64,000 nt of DNA. Source: Bacillota bacterium. Its GTDB lineage: Bacteria > Bacillota > Clostridia > Acetivibrionales > DTU013. Under the pieces are notes generated by a model. The model was not told where the DNA came from, searched no databases, and saw nothing but the letters and a program-made list of their open reading frames with translations. Shown in pieces: positions 17,199 through 26,484 of this stretch (positions are counted from its first letter, which is position 1; each line of letters starts with the position of its first letter). The stretch covers positions 1 through 64,000 of the forward strand of contig JAEZCO010000082.1 of assembly GCA_023433505.1 (NCBI GenBank), read 5' to 3'. Both the position numbers and the translations under genes were made by a program.

Positions 17199-19127
17199 TT
17201 AATCGCTGATGATGATTCTATCGATATCCGGTGCCCAGAACTCGTCATTATACAGCTTTATCGTGTTATCGCCTGCTTTTAAATTGACGGAAATGTTTTT
17301 TTGGGCTACTTTGGTCCAGCTCCCCGTCGGTTTAAAATCAACCTTCACAGGAGCTTCTCCGTTTACGCTGATCATAGCGGACCTTTCCAATGCCGTCGTA
17401 TAAAAAATTGTCATTTCGTGCTCTCCGGCCTTTGACGCCTTAATATTGTTAAAGAGCAGGTAGCCGCCATCCGTGCCGATATATCCGATTTTTCTCCCGC
17501 CGGAGTATGCCGGATTCTCGGATATCTGTATGAATCCGTTATAATAATCGGATACCTCGGCTTCGTAGGTTGTTCCTACCGGAAGGACATCGGAGGTTTT
17601 TTCTGTTTCAGGCGTCGGCGCCGCCTTTGGCTTTGCCACCGGTTTCGGCATTGAGCCTCCTTTATCTATGGTGAATAATCCGAGGTCCAGCCAGCCGTCC
17701 CCGCCCTGGGCTTCATTTGCAAAACTCAGGATTGTCCCGTTGGGAAGCGGATTCACAACTTTTATGCAAATAGTATAATACCCGGGCTTGAGGTTGTTTT
17801 TATCCGGTGCGGCAGAATTAAACCTGATTGTTTTGCCATTTGCTTCGATCTTGTTCAAATCCCAGTCAGTTGTCCAGGAGGACACCACCTTATCGTCTTG
17901 CTTTATTCCGACCTGGACGGGCCACATTGTATGGTTGTAGTAGAATGGGGCGACACCAATGTTTTCTATTTCAACACCAAGCTTGATTTTATCTGTACTG
18001 TTCAAATCATCCGCATAGTAAGCAGTAGCAGCTCTGAAATCATAACCCATTTGCTTTCCGGCAGTAATGGCATTCTCCCTTGTTTTGCCGGTATAGTCCA
18101 CGATGCCCTGGTTCAGCATCCAGGAAGGGTGAATGGATTTCAAATTATCGCTCCAGTTCTCTCCGGGGGCGGTTGGGCCTGCTTCCCAGGGCTCATTCTT
18201 TTCAAAAATGGCTGCCTGGAGCTCGGGCCTTAGCTCTCCGCCTATCGGAGCCGTTTTCCACCGGTCTTCGCAGCCTGGCTTTGCATTCCTTAAAAGCTCC
18301 CCGAAATTCCAATCATTGCCTCCCTTTTCCGATTTGAACATTGTGGAGTAGCAGTAAGAATCATCGTGGAACCCGAATTGGGTCTTGCTCGGACTGTTTC
18401 CCTTTGGCGTTCTGAAGAGTATTTTGGTTTTCTTAAAGCTTCTTTCGTATGCAGCAATGACCTCGTTGAACACTTCTGTGGTTGGTTCGTAATTTGGCAG
18501 TCCGTCGTTTGTATCCGCATCGTAGGGCCAGCAATGCCATTCTCCCCAAAAGCCCAGAAAGCCGCCTGTAATAAAAGCAATGCGTTTATCCCCGTCGTAC
18601 TTTTCACCAAGAGAGGTTATGCAGTTTTTTATTGTATTTCTAAGATCAGGGTTTGAATAATCGGGGATTTTGCTTACAAAATTGTCAAACTCGGTATAAT
18701 CGTAGGTTTTAAGACCGAATTTTTCATTCAGCAAAAATTGAGGTAAGCTGAAAGGATGAGCCTCCTCGTTGTTTGACGGATAGTCTATAACAATGCGGAA
18801 TACGGCCTGATGTCCGCGTTCTGCTACCGTATTCAGCTCTTTCTCCAGTTTTGTCCATGTAGGTTTGGTCTCGGGAGTGGAAGCCGGGTCAGGATATAGA
18901 AAGCTCATAGGGATGTAAAACCATTCAAGGCTGTGGGGAAAGTCGGTGTCGGCATAAGAGTAGGGCATGAACCCTTTTAAGGGATTATTGTCATAGGATT
19001 GTCCGGGTTTTATGGCGTGGGCTGCGAGCTTTCTGTCCGGCAACTGTTTTATGGCGAATACGGAAATGCTGATTACCAGTAAGAGTAAAACGGGGATAAA
19101 AAGAATGAGACTTTTCTTTTTAGGCAT
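17199..19127 (-). CDS. Secreted/membrane-anchored DUF4832 protein with C-terminal CBM6/35-like domain
   Basis: A 642-residue protein with an uncleaved-looking N-terminal membrane segment (about 5-27). The central DUF4832 region (about 45-500) holds the family landmarks NPLKGFMPY, FRIVIDYP and GGFLGFWGEWHCWP. A proline/alanine-rich linker (about 495-515) follows. The C-terminal beta-sandwich (about 522-642: YEAEVSDY, GGYLLFNNI, GDNTIKLYND, DIDRIIISD) resembles CBM6/CBM35 carbohydrate-binding modules. DUF4832 proteins look like TIM-barrel glycoside hydrolases, but activity is not established. Linked with the sugar importer and regulators, it may degrade an extracellular glycan for uptake. AGGAGG precedes the ATG. 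There are two paralogues at 24.6 and 26.5 kb. Confidence 0.82.
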   Translation of the reverse strand: MPKKKSLILFIPVLLLLVISISVFAIKQLPDRKLAAHAIKPGQSYDNNPLKGFMPYSYADTDFPHSLEWFYIPMSFLYPDPASTPETKPTWTKLEKELNTVAERGHQAVFRIVIDYPSNNEEAHPFSLPQFLLNEKFGLKTYDYTEFDNFVSKIPDYSNPDLRNTIKNCITSLGEKYDGDKRIAFITGGFLGFWGEWHCWPYDADTNDGLPNYEPTTEVFNEVIAAYERSFKKTKILFRTPKGNSPSKTQFGFHDDSYCYSTMFKSEKGGNDWNFGELLRNAKPGCEDRWKTAPIGGELRPELQAAIFEKNEPWEAGPTAPGENWSDNLKSIHPSWMLNQGIVDYTGKTRENAITAGKQMGYDFRAATAYYADDLNSTDKIKLGVEIENIGVAPFYYNHTMWPVQVGIKQDDKVVSSWTTDWDLNKIEANGKTIRFNSAAPDKNNLKPGYYTICIKVVNPLPNGTILSFANEAQGGDGWLDLGLFTIDKGGSMPKPVAKPKAAPTPETEKTSDVLPVGTTYEAEVSDYYNGFIQISENPAYSGGRKIGYIGTDGGYLLFNNIKASKAGEHEMTIFYTTALERSAMISVNGEAPVKVDFKPTGSWTKVAQKNISVNLKAGDNTIKLYNDEFWAPDIDRIIISD

Positions 19128-19230
19128 GGTGATCCTCCTTAAATAAAATTGGGGGAATTGGCGTGAAAAGCGCGAACGGAAAATAATCGCAGCAAATGTT
19201 GTTATTTATAGTTTATAATAAATCAATAAC

Positions 19231-19240
19231 TTGCGCAACT
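19231..19240. promoter_or_regulatory. TTGCGCAACT operator candidate upstream of the DUF4832 gene
   Basis: Same ten bases as at 17142, lying 104 bp before the start codon of the DUF4832-CBM gene, within the AT-rich 290-bp gap to the Ku gene. Presumed target of the LacI-type regulator. Confidence 0.45.
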
Positions 19241-19374
19241 ATTTTATTAAAAATCAACCGATAAAATTTAAAAGTAGAAGACGTAAGATTAAAGCATTTT
19301 TAAACGACACATGCGATGTAATTTATTGCAAACTGCCACAAAATGAGCAATGCAGGTCTGATGAAGACCATGAG

Positions 19375-19411
19375 CGGGACGGCGAAAGCTTTCTTGAGTT
19401 TCGCCGTCCCG
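19375..19411 (-). terminator. Strong hairpin after the Ku gene
   Basis: CGGGACGGCGAAA pairs perfectly with TTTCGCCGTCCCG (13 bp, 11-nt loop), 8 bp after the Ku stop codon. The T-run is poor on both strands, so it may be a weak terminator or a 3' stabilising hairpin. Confidence 0.5.
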
Positions 19412-19419
19412 AATTATTG

Positions 19420-20289
19420 TTATACGGTTGTCTTTTCTTTTTTCTTTCTTTTGGCGGCAGGCTTTTCCTCATCCTTTTGCTCTTTACCGGCCCGGTTCTC
19501 TTTGGACTCTTCCTTGTATTTGGCTTGAGTTTGCTGCAGACTGGCCTGGAGAGCCTGCATCAGGTCTACGACATTTGACTTTTGCGCTTCCGGCGCAGCG
19601 ACGATTTCATCGCCTTCCGCCTTCTTGCGTATAAGCTCCAGCAGCTTGTCGCGGTACTCATTCTTGTATTTCTCAGGGTCAAACTCATGTGTAAGGCTGT
19701 CAATGAGCTGTGTGGCCATATTGAGCTCCGCATCGTTGATAGCGGCATTTTCAACAATTCCGGGCACCTGTTTTGTGTCTCTGACCTCATCGGGGTAATA
19801 GATGGTTTCCAGTACCAGCAGGTTTTTGTAGACTCTCACGACGGCCAGAGATTCCTTGTCCCGAATGACGATTCTTGCAACGGCGATCCTGCCGGTTTTG
19901 TTCATGGCTTCTCTCAGCAGATTGTAGGCCTTGCCTCCGATATCCTGAGGTGCGAGATAGTAGGACTTCGTATAATAGATCGGATCGATATCCTTTAGAA
20001 GTACGAAATCAACAATTTCAATGGACTTTGTAGCATCGGGCCTGATGGCATCCAGGTCGGAATCTTCAATAATAACAAATCTGCCGGGCTCATATTCGTA
20101 GCCCTTTACGATCTCCTCCGGGGTGATTTTCCTGTTGCAGGTGGGGCAGGTTTGTTCATATTTAATGGGTGTATGGCACTCCTTATGGATGTTCCTGAAC
20201 CTGACGTCCTTATCCTCCGTTGCCGCAAACATTTTGACGGGGATGTTGACAAGACCGAAGCTGATGGATCCTTTCCACATCGTATGCAT
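19420..20289 (-). CDS. ku: Non-homologous end joining protein Ku
   Basis: A 289-residue prokaryotic Ku, which forms a ring homodimer on double-strand DNA ends and recruits ligase D. The start MHTMWKGSISFGLVNIPVK is the family signature. A CxxC-type pair (CPTCNRKITPEE) and the beta-barrel core follow. The C-terminus (about 250-289) is a Lys/Glu-rich tail ending KRKKKEK, typical of the DNA-binding extension. AAGGAGG precedes the ATG. No ligD is in the window; the neighbours (DUF4832, MsrAB) give no functional link beyond a possible stress role with MsrAB. Confidence 0.95.
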   Translation of the reverse strand: MHTMWKGSISFGLVNIPVKMFAATEDKDVRFRNIHKECHTPIKYEQTCPTCNRKITPEEIVKGYEYEPGRFVIIEDSDLDAIRPDATKSIEIVDFVLLKDIDPIYYTKSYYLAPQDIGGKAYNLLREAMNKTGRIAVARIVIRDKESLAVVRVYKNLLVLETIYYPDEVRDTKQVPGIVENAAINDAELNMATQLIDSLTHEFDPEKYKNEYRDKLLELIRKKAEGDEIVAAPEAQKSNVVDLMQALQASLQQTQAKYKEESKENRAGKEQKDEEKPAAKRKKKEKTTV

Positions 20290-20404
20290 AATTTTTGCAT
20301 GCCTCCTTCATTGTACTGATATTATTGTTCGAAGCAATACAAAAATTAATACTATCCGGACTGAATTAAGTTTTTATGTCCTTATTTCTTCAACTTTTAT
20401 GGCC

Positions 20405-21418
20405 CTATTCCACCAGGGGTTTAAATTCGCCATAGCCTTCCGCGTCCATGGAGTCCAGGGGAATAAACCGCAGCGACGCGCTGTTGATGCAGTATCTCAA
20501 GCCGCCTTGATCCGGAGGGCCATCTTCAAAGACATGTCCCAGATGCGCGTCACCCGCCCTGCTTCTGATTTCGGTCCTCGCCATGCCGAAGCTGCCGTCT
20601 GCCTTGCTTCTGACCACATCCGGGTCGATGGGCCTTGTAAAGCTTGGCCAGCCGCAGCCGGAGTCAAATTTATCCGTAGAGCTGAAAAGGGGCTCACCGG
20701 TTGTGATATCGACATAAATGCCCCTTTCGTGATGGTTCCAATATTCATTGGAAAAGGGCCTTTCGGTTTTATTCTGCTGTGTGACGGCATATTGCTCATC
20801 GCTTAGTTGACTTTTCAATACAGCGTCAGCCGGCTTTTTATACGGGTCCTGCTTTACTTTTATTCCCCGGGGCTCCGCTAAAGAGGAAAAGTCCACATGG
20901 CAGTATCCGCCCGGATTCTTTTCCAGATAATCCTGATGATATTCCTCTGCGGGATAATATCCCTTAAGTGGCAGTACTTCTAACGCCAGGCGCTTTTTGT
21001 ACTTTTTCTGCTCTTCCTGCATCACAAACCGGATAGCATCAAGGTCTCCGGTATCGGTGTAATATATGCCCGTCCTGTATTGCGAGCCTGTGTCATTTCC
21101 CTGGCGGTTAACCGTAGTGGGGTCTATGATCTTGAAAAACTGACCGAGCAAAGTCTTAAGCTCGATACGCAGAGGGTCATATTTTATATATACGGTTTCG
21201 GTGTGCCCCGTATTTTTATGGCACACATCGTAATATGTCGGGTTTTCCGTTGCGCCGTTTGCATATCCGACGTCGGTGTCAGCCACGCCGTATATCCGGG
21301 ACATAAATGCTTCAACGCCCCAAAAACAGCCTCCTGCCAGCCAAATCTCCTTTACTGTCCTTCCTGTGTAGTCTATGCCCAAATTGGGATTTTCAGGTAA
21401 ACTCTTGTGATTATTCAT
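20405..21418 (-). CDS. msrAB: Bifunctional peptide methionine sulfoxide reductase MsrA/MsrB
   Basis: A 337-residue fusion that repairs both stereoisomers of oxidised methionine. The N-terminal MsrA domain (about 20-180) has the catalytic GCFWG motif (Cys near residue 32) and the YHQDYLEKNPGGYC segment. The C-terminal MsrB domain (about 195-330) has DSGCGWPSF and the catalytic RYCINSASL. The two zinc-binding CxxC pairs of many MsrB proteins are absent, as in other MsrAB fusions. It has no obvious signal peptide, so it is cytosolic. A plain-looking Shine-Dalgarno (AGGAGG) precedes the ATG. Confidence 0.95.
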   Translation of the reverse strand: MNNHKSLPENPNLGIDYTGRTVKEIWLAGGCFWGVEAFMSRIYGVADTDVGYANGATENPTYYDVCHKNTGHTETVYIKYDPLRIELKTLLGQFFKIIDPTTVNRQGNDTGSQYRTGIYYTDTGDLDAIRFVMQEEQKKYKKRLALEVLPLKGYYPAEEYHQDYLEKNPGGYCHVDFSSLAEPRGIKVKQDPYKKPADAVLKSQLSDEQYAVTQQNKTERPFSNEYWNHHERGIYVDITTGEPLFSSTDKFDSGCGWPSFTRPIDPDVVRSKADGSFGMARTEIRSRAGDAHLGHVFEDGPPDQGGLRYCINSASLRFIPLDSMDAEGYGEFKPLVE

Positions 21419-21629
21419 GGAATTCGCCTCCTAAGCCTATGTTTCCCTTCCTTTTTAAAAACCTTGTGCTTATTATTTTCCTTGTTTTGGGAGTTCTCAA
21501 TCAAAAAACTTGGCTGGAGGGGTTTTGTGTTTGCTTTCATAGGCCAGTGGTATAAATCAATATTATATGTAAGATTATCAGTAAGGTCTCAGAAGAGCCG
21601 TGCAGAGGATGAAGCCTTACAAAAGGGGA

Positions 21630-22328
21630 ATGAATAGTGTGAACAACGTAATGCAAATTATGACAAGAAGAATCCGGGTATTGATTGCAGTAACTGCAGT
21701 GACTGTCGTTTCGGCAGTGCTACTGTACATAAACGTTACTACGGTCAAGTATGAAGCATCTGCAGTCATACTCATTGACAATACTTCAGAGACTGATGGA
21801 AACCGCACCTATGAAGATCTTCTGGCCAGTCAGAGGCTGGCGGAATATTTTGGTATATTTTTCTATTCCGGGGTGTACCGCGATGATTTGACGGCGGGTC
21901 TGAAGATGGACGGCACCCAATATGACCGATTGATAAAAAATGTGCAGATAAAAATAAAAAAAGATACGGGCATTGTGACAATGACACTGTACAACGGTGC
22001 AAAAGCCGAAGCAATGAAATCTCTTGAATCCATAAGCGGGATCATGATAAAAAAATTCACTTCTTTGACAGGAGCCCGGAACGTCAGGGTCATAAAACGG
22101 ATTCAATCCGAGGAAGCCATGGACGAGAGGCTCCTGCCCTTTGTCATATTGTGCGGCCTCCTTGGCGGCCTGGTTATTTCAACCATCCTGGGGGTAATCA
22201 TTGAAAAATCCAGCGACACGGTAAAATCTGCCGACGACGCTGCAAAACACTTCAATATACCCGTATTGGGTGTCATACCCCTGATTAAGGAGGAAAGGAG
22301 CGGACATGATGCAAGAAAGGCTGTATAA
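21630..22328 (+). CDS. Chain-length determinant / tyrosine-kinase activator (Wzz, CpsC/CapA-like)
   Basis: Membrane protein of about 232 residues. Two transmembrane helices (about 18-40 and 165-187) enclose an extracellular Wzz domain (YEASAVILIDN, TYEDLLASQRLAEYF). The cytosolic tail ends IPVLGVIPLIKEE, the usual kinase-activating end. The start is ambiguous: ATG 21609, ATG 21630 and GTG 21639 are in frame. AAAAGGGG at 21621-21628 best serves 21639 but is very close to 21630; I list 21630. It overlaps the kinase gene by 23 bp. This is the first gene of the exopolysaccharide locus and probably sets polymer length. Confidence 0.88.
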   Translation: MNSVNNVMQIMTRRIRVLIAVTAVTVVSAVLLYINVTTVKYEASAVILIDNTSETDGNRTYEDLLASQRLAEYFGIFFYSGVYRDDLTAGLKMDGTQYDRLIKNVQIKIKKDTGIVTMTLYNGAKAEAMKSLESISGIMIKKFTSLTGARNVRVIKRIQSEEAMDERLLPFVILCGLLGGLVISTILGVIIEKSSDTVKSADDAAKHFNIPVLGVIPLIKEERSGHDARKAV

Positions 22329-23046
22329 CGTCTATGCCAGCGAGAATCCGCAATTGGAGGAAGCTTACAGGGTATTGAGGACCAATATCCAGTATATGGG
22401 GCTGGAAAAAAAGATCAAAAAGCTGTCTGTTACCAGCTATAAAAACGGGGAAGGAAAGACCACCACCGCTATAAATCTGGCGGTTTCCATGGCGGAAACA
22501 GGGCTCAAAACACTGCTGGTGGATGCGGATATGCGCAAATCCATGGTGATGAAAAGGCTCGGAAGCTACAATTTTACCGGCCTTTCAAATTATCTGGCCG
22601 GATATGAGGAAATACCGCACATCATCAGCAAAACCACCGTTCCCGGCCTGGATTTCATCGCCTGCGGCGTTAAACCGGTTAAGCCGGTGGAATTGCTTGA
22701 ATCCTCAAGGTTCCATGAGTTTATTGAAAAAATCGAAAAGCTGTATGACATGGTCATTTTCGATTGTCCGCCCCTGGGGCAGGTCATCGATTGCGCCGTT
22801 GTCACCAAGCACATGGACGGGGCACTGGTTGTTGTCAGGACAGACGCGGTAAGCAATAAGAAGGTGCAGCAGGTCCTTGACCAGTTTGCCAGAGTCAACG
22901 CCAATGTGCTGGGGTTGGTACTAAACGGCATGCACAGGTCCTATTATAAAAAATACACCAGCCACTACAGCGATCATGGCACAGCCAGGAAGCTGAGCAG
23001 AGGCTGGTTTGCAAAAATCAAGAAAGGCAGTGGTCATAATGATTGA
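22306..23046 (+). CDS. Bacterial tyrosine kinase (CpsD/CapB/EpsB-like)
   Basis: A 246-residue BY-kinase. The Walker A motif is SYKNGEGKTTT (about 44-54); the second residue pair is KN where most family members have SxxPGEGKS/T. Walker A' is LLVDADMRKS (about 70-79) and Walker B VIFDCPP. The C-terminus holds a tyrosine cluster (YYKKYTSHYSDH), the autophosphorylation site. It acts on the cytosolic face with the Wzz partner to control export and polymerisation. A typical CpsCDB arrangement: it overlaps the upstream gene by 23 bp and the downstream phosphatase by 8 bp. Confidence 0.92.
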   Translation: MMQERLYNVYASENPQLEEAYRVLRTNIQYMGLEKKIKKLSVTSYKNGEGKTTTAINLAVSMAETGLKTLLVDADMRKSMVMKRLGSYNFTGLSNYLAGYEEIPHIISKTTVPGLDFIACGVKPVKPVELLESSRFHEFIEKIEKLYDMVIFDCPPLGQVIDCAVVTKHMDGALVVVRTDAVSNKKVQQVLDQFARVNANVLGLVLNGMHRSYYKKYTSHYSDHGTARKLSRGWFAKIKKGSGHND

Positions 23047-23761
23047 TATACATAGCCATATACTTCATGATATCGACGATGGGGCGTCTTCACTGGAAGA
23101 GTCGGTGAGAATGCTGCATAAGGCGAAGGAGCTGGGCATCGGGACCATCATAGCCACTCCTCACTACCAGGAGAATCTTTTTGAAACCGATGCCATCTAC
23201 CGGCATTTTGAAGAGCTGAAGGCAGAGGCTGAAAAGATCGAGGTATCCCTTAAGCTGGGCAGAGAGGTTTTTATCAATCCCTTTCTGCCGGATTTGCTTG
23301 AAAAGGACCACAGCCTGACGCTGGACCAATCGAGGTATCTTCTGCTGGAGCTGCCCTACGACGCTATTCCCATCTATACCTATGAAATCATATTCAGGCT
23401 GCAGATGTTGAAAGTCCTTCCCATCCTGGCACATCCCGAACGAAACATCAATCTTCTCCGGAATTTTGTGGAATTTGGAAGGTTTCTTGAACGGGGATGC
23501 CTGGTCCAGGTAGAGGCGGGCAGCCTTGTGGGGGCTTACGGCCGTCAGGTGGAGGAGTTCTCCGAAAAGCTGATCAAGCTTAATCTGGCGCATTTTGTTG
23601 CCTCGGATGCCCATTTTGCCTCGGATTATGACAATTGGTATCTGGCCGCCTATAAAAAGGTGAAGCGCATAGCCGGACAAGAGTATGCCGATAAACTGTA
23701 CCGGGAGAATGCGCAAATGATTCTTAACAATGTACAGGAGAGTATTTATGAAATGATCTAA
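23039..23761 (+). CDS. PHP-type protein tyrosine phosphatase (CpsB/CapC/YwqE-like)
   Basis: A 240-residue manganese-dependent phosphatase that resets the kinase. I start at MIDIHSHILHDIDDG (23039), since the metal-binding HSH motif must be close to the N-terminus. Other metal ligands appear in TPHYQENLF, in LAHPERN and in SDAHFASDY. It overlaps the kinase gene by 8 bp, so the two are co-translated. Such phosphatases link polymer synthesis to the phosphorylation state of the kinase's tyrosine tail. Confidence 0.93.
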   Translation: MIDIHSHILHDIDDGASSLEESVRMLHKAKELGIGTIIATPHYQENLFETDAIYRHFEELKAEAEKIEVSLKLGREVFINPFLPDLLEKDHSLTLDQSRYLLLELPYDAIPIYTYEIIFRLQMLKVLPILAHPERNINLLRNFVEFGRFLERGCLVQVEAGSLVGAYGRQVEEFSEKLIKLNLAHFVASDAHFASDYDNWYLAAYKKVKRIAGQEYADKLYRENAQMILNNVQESIYEMI

Positions 23762-23778
23762 AAAGGACGGTGATAATT

Positions 23779-24453
23779 ATGCAAAATTATGAGCATATTG
23801 CTTCTGTCAAGGAAGCGGTGCAAAAACGCGAAGTAGTGAATAATGTTCCTTTCACATATTTGTTTGCCAAAAGGAGCTTTGATATTGTTTCATCGGCTTT
23901 TGGCATCCTTCTGCTTTCGCCTCTGTTTTTGGCGGTGGCGCTGCTGATAAAGGCGGAATCAAAGGGTCCGGTATTTTTTATGCAAAAAAGGATCGGGCAT
24001 AAAGGACGGGTATTCTTTATGATTAAGTTCAGGTCCATGGTGAGCAACGCGGAAAGCCTGCTAAAGGATCTGGAGAGCAAGAACGAAGTAAAGGGCCATA
24101 TGTTTAAAATGAAGCAGGACCCCAGGATAACCAGGGTTGGCAAAATTATACGCAAAACAAGCATTGACGAACTACCGCAGCTGTTTAACGTATTAAAGGG
24201 TGAAATGAGTGTTGTGGGCCCCAGGCCGCCCATTCTTAGGGAAGTGACGAACTATGGCATCTGGCATAATTTAAGGATGTCGGTAAAGCCTGGTATGACA
24301 GGATTGTGGCAGATCAGCGGACGAAATGACATCGGCTTCGACGAGATGGTGAGACTGGACATGAAATATATCCGGGAACGGGGTTTTTTCTATGACCTGC
24401 AAATTATCTTCAAAACGTTGCCGGTGCTGCTGGGAGACAGCAAAGCCTTTTGA
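23779..24453 (+). CDS. Initiating sugar-phosphate transferase (undecaprenyl-phosphate glycosylphosphotransferase)
   Basis: A 224-residue membrane enzyme that attaches the first sugar-1-phosphate to undecaprenyl phosphate, starting each repeat unit. I start at ATG 23779, which has AAAGGA about 10 nt upstream, rather than at GTG 23770. There is one hydrophobic helix (about 35-58), then the conserved catalytic region: KRSFDIVSSAFG, KFRSMV, DELPQLFNVLKGEMSVVGPRP and PGMTGLWQISGRN. The Asp-Glu pair is part of the active site. It lacks the N-terminal helices of long WbaP forms. The sugar it uses is not predictable. Confidence 0.93.
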   Translation: MQNYEHIASVKEAVQKREVVNNVPFTYLFAKRSFDIVSSAFGILLLSPLFLAVALLIKAESKGPVFFMQKRIGHKGRVFFMIKFRSMVSNAESLLKDLESKNEVKGHMFKMKQDPRITRVGKIIRKTSIDELPQLFNVLKGEMSVVGPRPPILREVTNYGIWHNLRMSVKPGMTGLWQISGRNDIGFDEMVRLDMKYIRERGFFYDLQIIFKTLPVLLGDSKAF

Positions 24454-24506
24454 CGGGATTTCTCCCTTGCGGGGGAGTAGGCCGGATACAAACTTAATTC
24501 TACAGC

Positions 24507-24538
24507 AAAAAGCGGCTCTTGCGGGAGTCGCTTTTTTA
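24507..24538 (+). terminator. Terminator after the initiating transferase gene
   Basis: AAAAGCGGCTC pairs with GAGTCGCTTTT (one G-U) around a short loop, then TTTATT. It ends the first transcription unit of the exopolysaccharide locus. Confidence 0.8.
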
Positions 24539-24546
24539 TTTACTGC

Positions 24547-24591
24547 AAAACAAAAGGAACTGCCTCAAAATATTACTTTTGAGACAGCTCC
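24547..24591 (-). terminator. Terminator of the DUF4832 gene at 24596
   Basis: Minus strand: GGAGCTGTCTCAAAA pairs with TTTTGAGGCAGTTCC (one mismatch), loop of 6 nt, then TTTTGTTTTGC. It sits 4 bp after the stop codon. Confidence 0.85.
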
Positions 24592-24595
24592 CTCA

Positions 24596-26023
24596 TCAGG
24601 GCGATACTGACGGCTTGCCGTCCTGGATGTACAGCTTGCCCAGTTGGTAGAAGCCGCCGGATACCGTGGCGCGGATTGGGAGCTTGATTTCGGCATGTCC
24701 CGTTGCGGGGTTTAGGAAGCCCACGCTGAAGGAATAAGCTCCGTCGGACAATTCCGGCATAGCGAGCTTGATGTCCGGAAGCCTTTTTTCAATTCCCGGC
24801 AGCCAGGATCTTATATTTGTCTGGATTGTCTTTTTTGCAAGGAGCCTGCCATTCTCATCCGTTACCCGTAATTCCATGGGCCAATCGAAATAGAAGGGAG
24901 CGGTTCCTCGGTTTATCCATGCCATCTGGAGGGTGAAGGTATTGTCGCTGGAAAAGGTATCGGCCTTAATTCCCATGTATAAGGGAATAAAGCGGTAGCC
25001 CATGGTTTTCAGCAGAAGGTCGGTATTGCGATTGATCTCGCCGCTGTACCCGCCATAGATAGGCGCTGAAGGTCCAAGCCAGCTGAGATGCGATTCTTTT
25101 GCCATTTCAAGGGTCCGGGCTATGCGGCTGTCGGTCATGTACCGCGTGCCGGGATAGTCTGCAAATTCACCGCCGGAAGGAGCGTATTTCCAAAAGTCGG
25201 ACATTGCCGGCTGAGTTTCTCCTGTCAGATAGTCATTATAGCCCTTGCCTATGTAATCCAGAAAATACGATACCGTCTGCCTTTCATCTCCGAAGGAGTC
25301 GTTGAAGAGGCCGATATTGTTTATTTTTGCAATTGTGAAGGGTCTTCGCATTAAAAGCGGCTTTTCGGTAAAATTATCCAGATAATGCTTGATATATTGG
25401 TCCGTAATATTTGTTCCCGGGAATGGAATTACGTAACTGTCGCTTTTCCAAGTATGAAATTCTCCCCAATGTCCGAGACTGCCGACGGCTATAAAAGCAA
25501 TCTGCGCATTCGGGTTATATCTTTTCGCCAGGGCTGTGATCAGAAGCTTGTGGTAGCCGATCAGTGTTTTGTTGCTGTAATTGGGGCTGTAGCCCTTGCC
25601 ATAGGAGATGTCGTACCAGGTTCCATCCTTTCCCGTTTCATTATAGAGCCAGTCGGGGATGTCCAGGTGACTGGAAGAGCCCGGGTAATCCATGTTGATC
25701 CTCAAGATGATCTTTACATTTTTGCTTGCCCAGTAGTCAAACTTATTTTCTTTTTCCAGGAGGTCGAACCGGTAAACACCCTTTTGGGGCTCAAGCTCAC
25801 GCCACGAAGCATTGATGTAGACAAGGCTGTGGGGGATTGAATACGGCCCCCCGCTGGCCCAGGGGGCCCAGCCCATATAAGGGTTTGCCAGCGCTTCGCC
25901 GGTCTCCTGGGGATGAAATTCTGCAAAGAATGGGGAATTGGAGGTGCCGGGATCTTTAGGCCCGGACAGCAACAGTATTCCGCATATCAATAAACTTGTT
26001 AATTTTTTTATCCCTGCAATCAT
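24596..26023 (-). CDS. Secreted DUF4832 protein (putative glycoside hydrolase-like)
   Basis: A 475-residue protein with a hydrophobic signal (about 5-22). The body shows the family pattern NPYMGWAPWASGGP, VYINASWRELEPQKGVYRFD, KIILRINMDYP and GSLGHWGEFHTWKS. The Trp-Gly-Glu in the last motif is a candidate acid/base or nucleophile site. The C-terminal part (about 355-475) is a beta-rich region (AWINRGTAPFYFDWP). The domain order resembles retaining clan-A barrel enzymes followed by a beta domain, but no activity is established. About 60 percent of the residues in the conserved core look identical to the neighbour at 26549, so it is a recent paralogue. Probably acts on the locus's polysaccharide outside the cell. 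Confidence 0.82.
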   Translation of the reverse strand: MIAGIKKLTSLLICGILLLSGPKDPGTSNSPFFAEFHPQETGEALANPYMGWAPWASGGPYSIPHSLVYINASWRELEPQKGVYRFDLLEKENKFDYWASKNVKIILRINMDYPGSSSHLDIPDWLYNETGKDGTWYDISYGKGYSPNYSNKTLIGYHKLLITALAKRYNPNAQIAFIAVGSLGHWGEFHTWKSDSYVIPFPGTNITDQYIKHYLDNFTEKPLLMRRPFTIAKINNIGLFNDSFGDERQTVSYFLDYIGKGYNDYLTGETQPAMSDFWKYAPSGGEFADYPGTRYMTDSRIARTLEMAKESHLSWLGPSAPIYGGYSGEINRNTDLLLKTMGYRFIPLYMGIKADTFSSDNTFTLQMAWINRGTAPFYFDWPMELRVTDENGRLLAKKTIQTNIRSWLPGIEKRLPDIKLAMPELSDGAYSFSVGFLNPATGHAEIKLPIRATVSGGFYQLGKLYIQDGKPSVSP

Positions 26024-26445
26024 ATTTATTCCTGCCTTCCGGTGCCTTCACCCCAGAAGCGCTGAAAATACCGCCTCCTTTTTCTGAAAACGCCCCCCCG
26101 GGGACTGTATTTTCAGAAACCTATCCGGAAAGTTGTATTTTCGCCGGCGCTGATGAAAGGGTGTCGGCAAATTATTTGTAGTTTATATATACCCATAATT
26201 TTGCAGAACACAGGAGAATTTTGGACCTTGGGGATAAAAAGGGATCGAGTGTAGGGGCGACCGCTGGTCGCCTGCTCTGGAGAGCCCTTGGATGGCGATC
26301 AATGAACGCCGCTACATCTTTTTAACTTCAGGTATGCCGCTTTGTAGTATGGATCATGAGCAAATGCAATGAAGCGGAGGTAGTCTCAAAAGGCCTGGAA
26401 TAGGAAGCTGTAAACCTGGTATATATGGAATATGGAATCGGCCCA
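26024..26445. other. Intergenic region without a recognisable gene
   Basis: About 420 bp upstream of the DUF4832 gene at 24596. It has an inverted repeat TCTGAAAA/TTTTCAGA (about 26078-26120) and, near 26254-26275, GTAGGGGCGACCGC-type sequence of the kind often dispersed in clostridial genomes. I see no open frame with a ribosome binding site. Confidence 0.4.
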
Positions 26446-26484
26446 CAATAAAAAATCAGCCCGTCCAATGGAAGGGCTGATTTT
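26446..26484 (-). terminator. Terminator of the DUF4832 gene at 26549
   Basis: Minus strand: AAAATCAGCCC pairs with GGGCTGATTTT around an 11-nt loop, followed by TTTATTG. A second, short GC-rich hairpin lies just before it (26486-26508). Confidence 0.85.
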
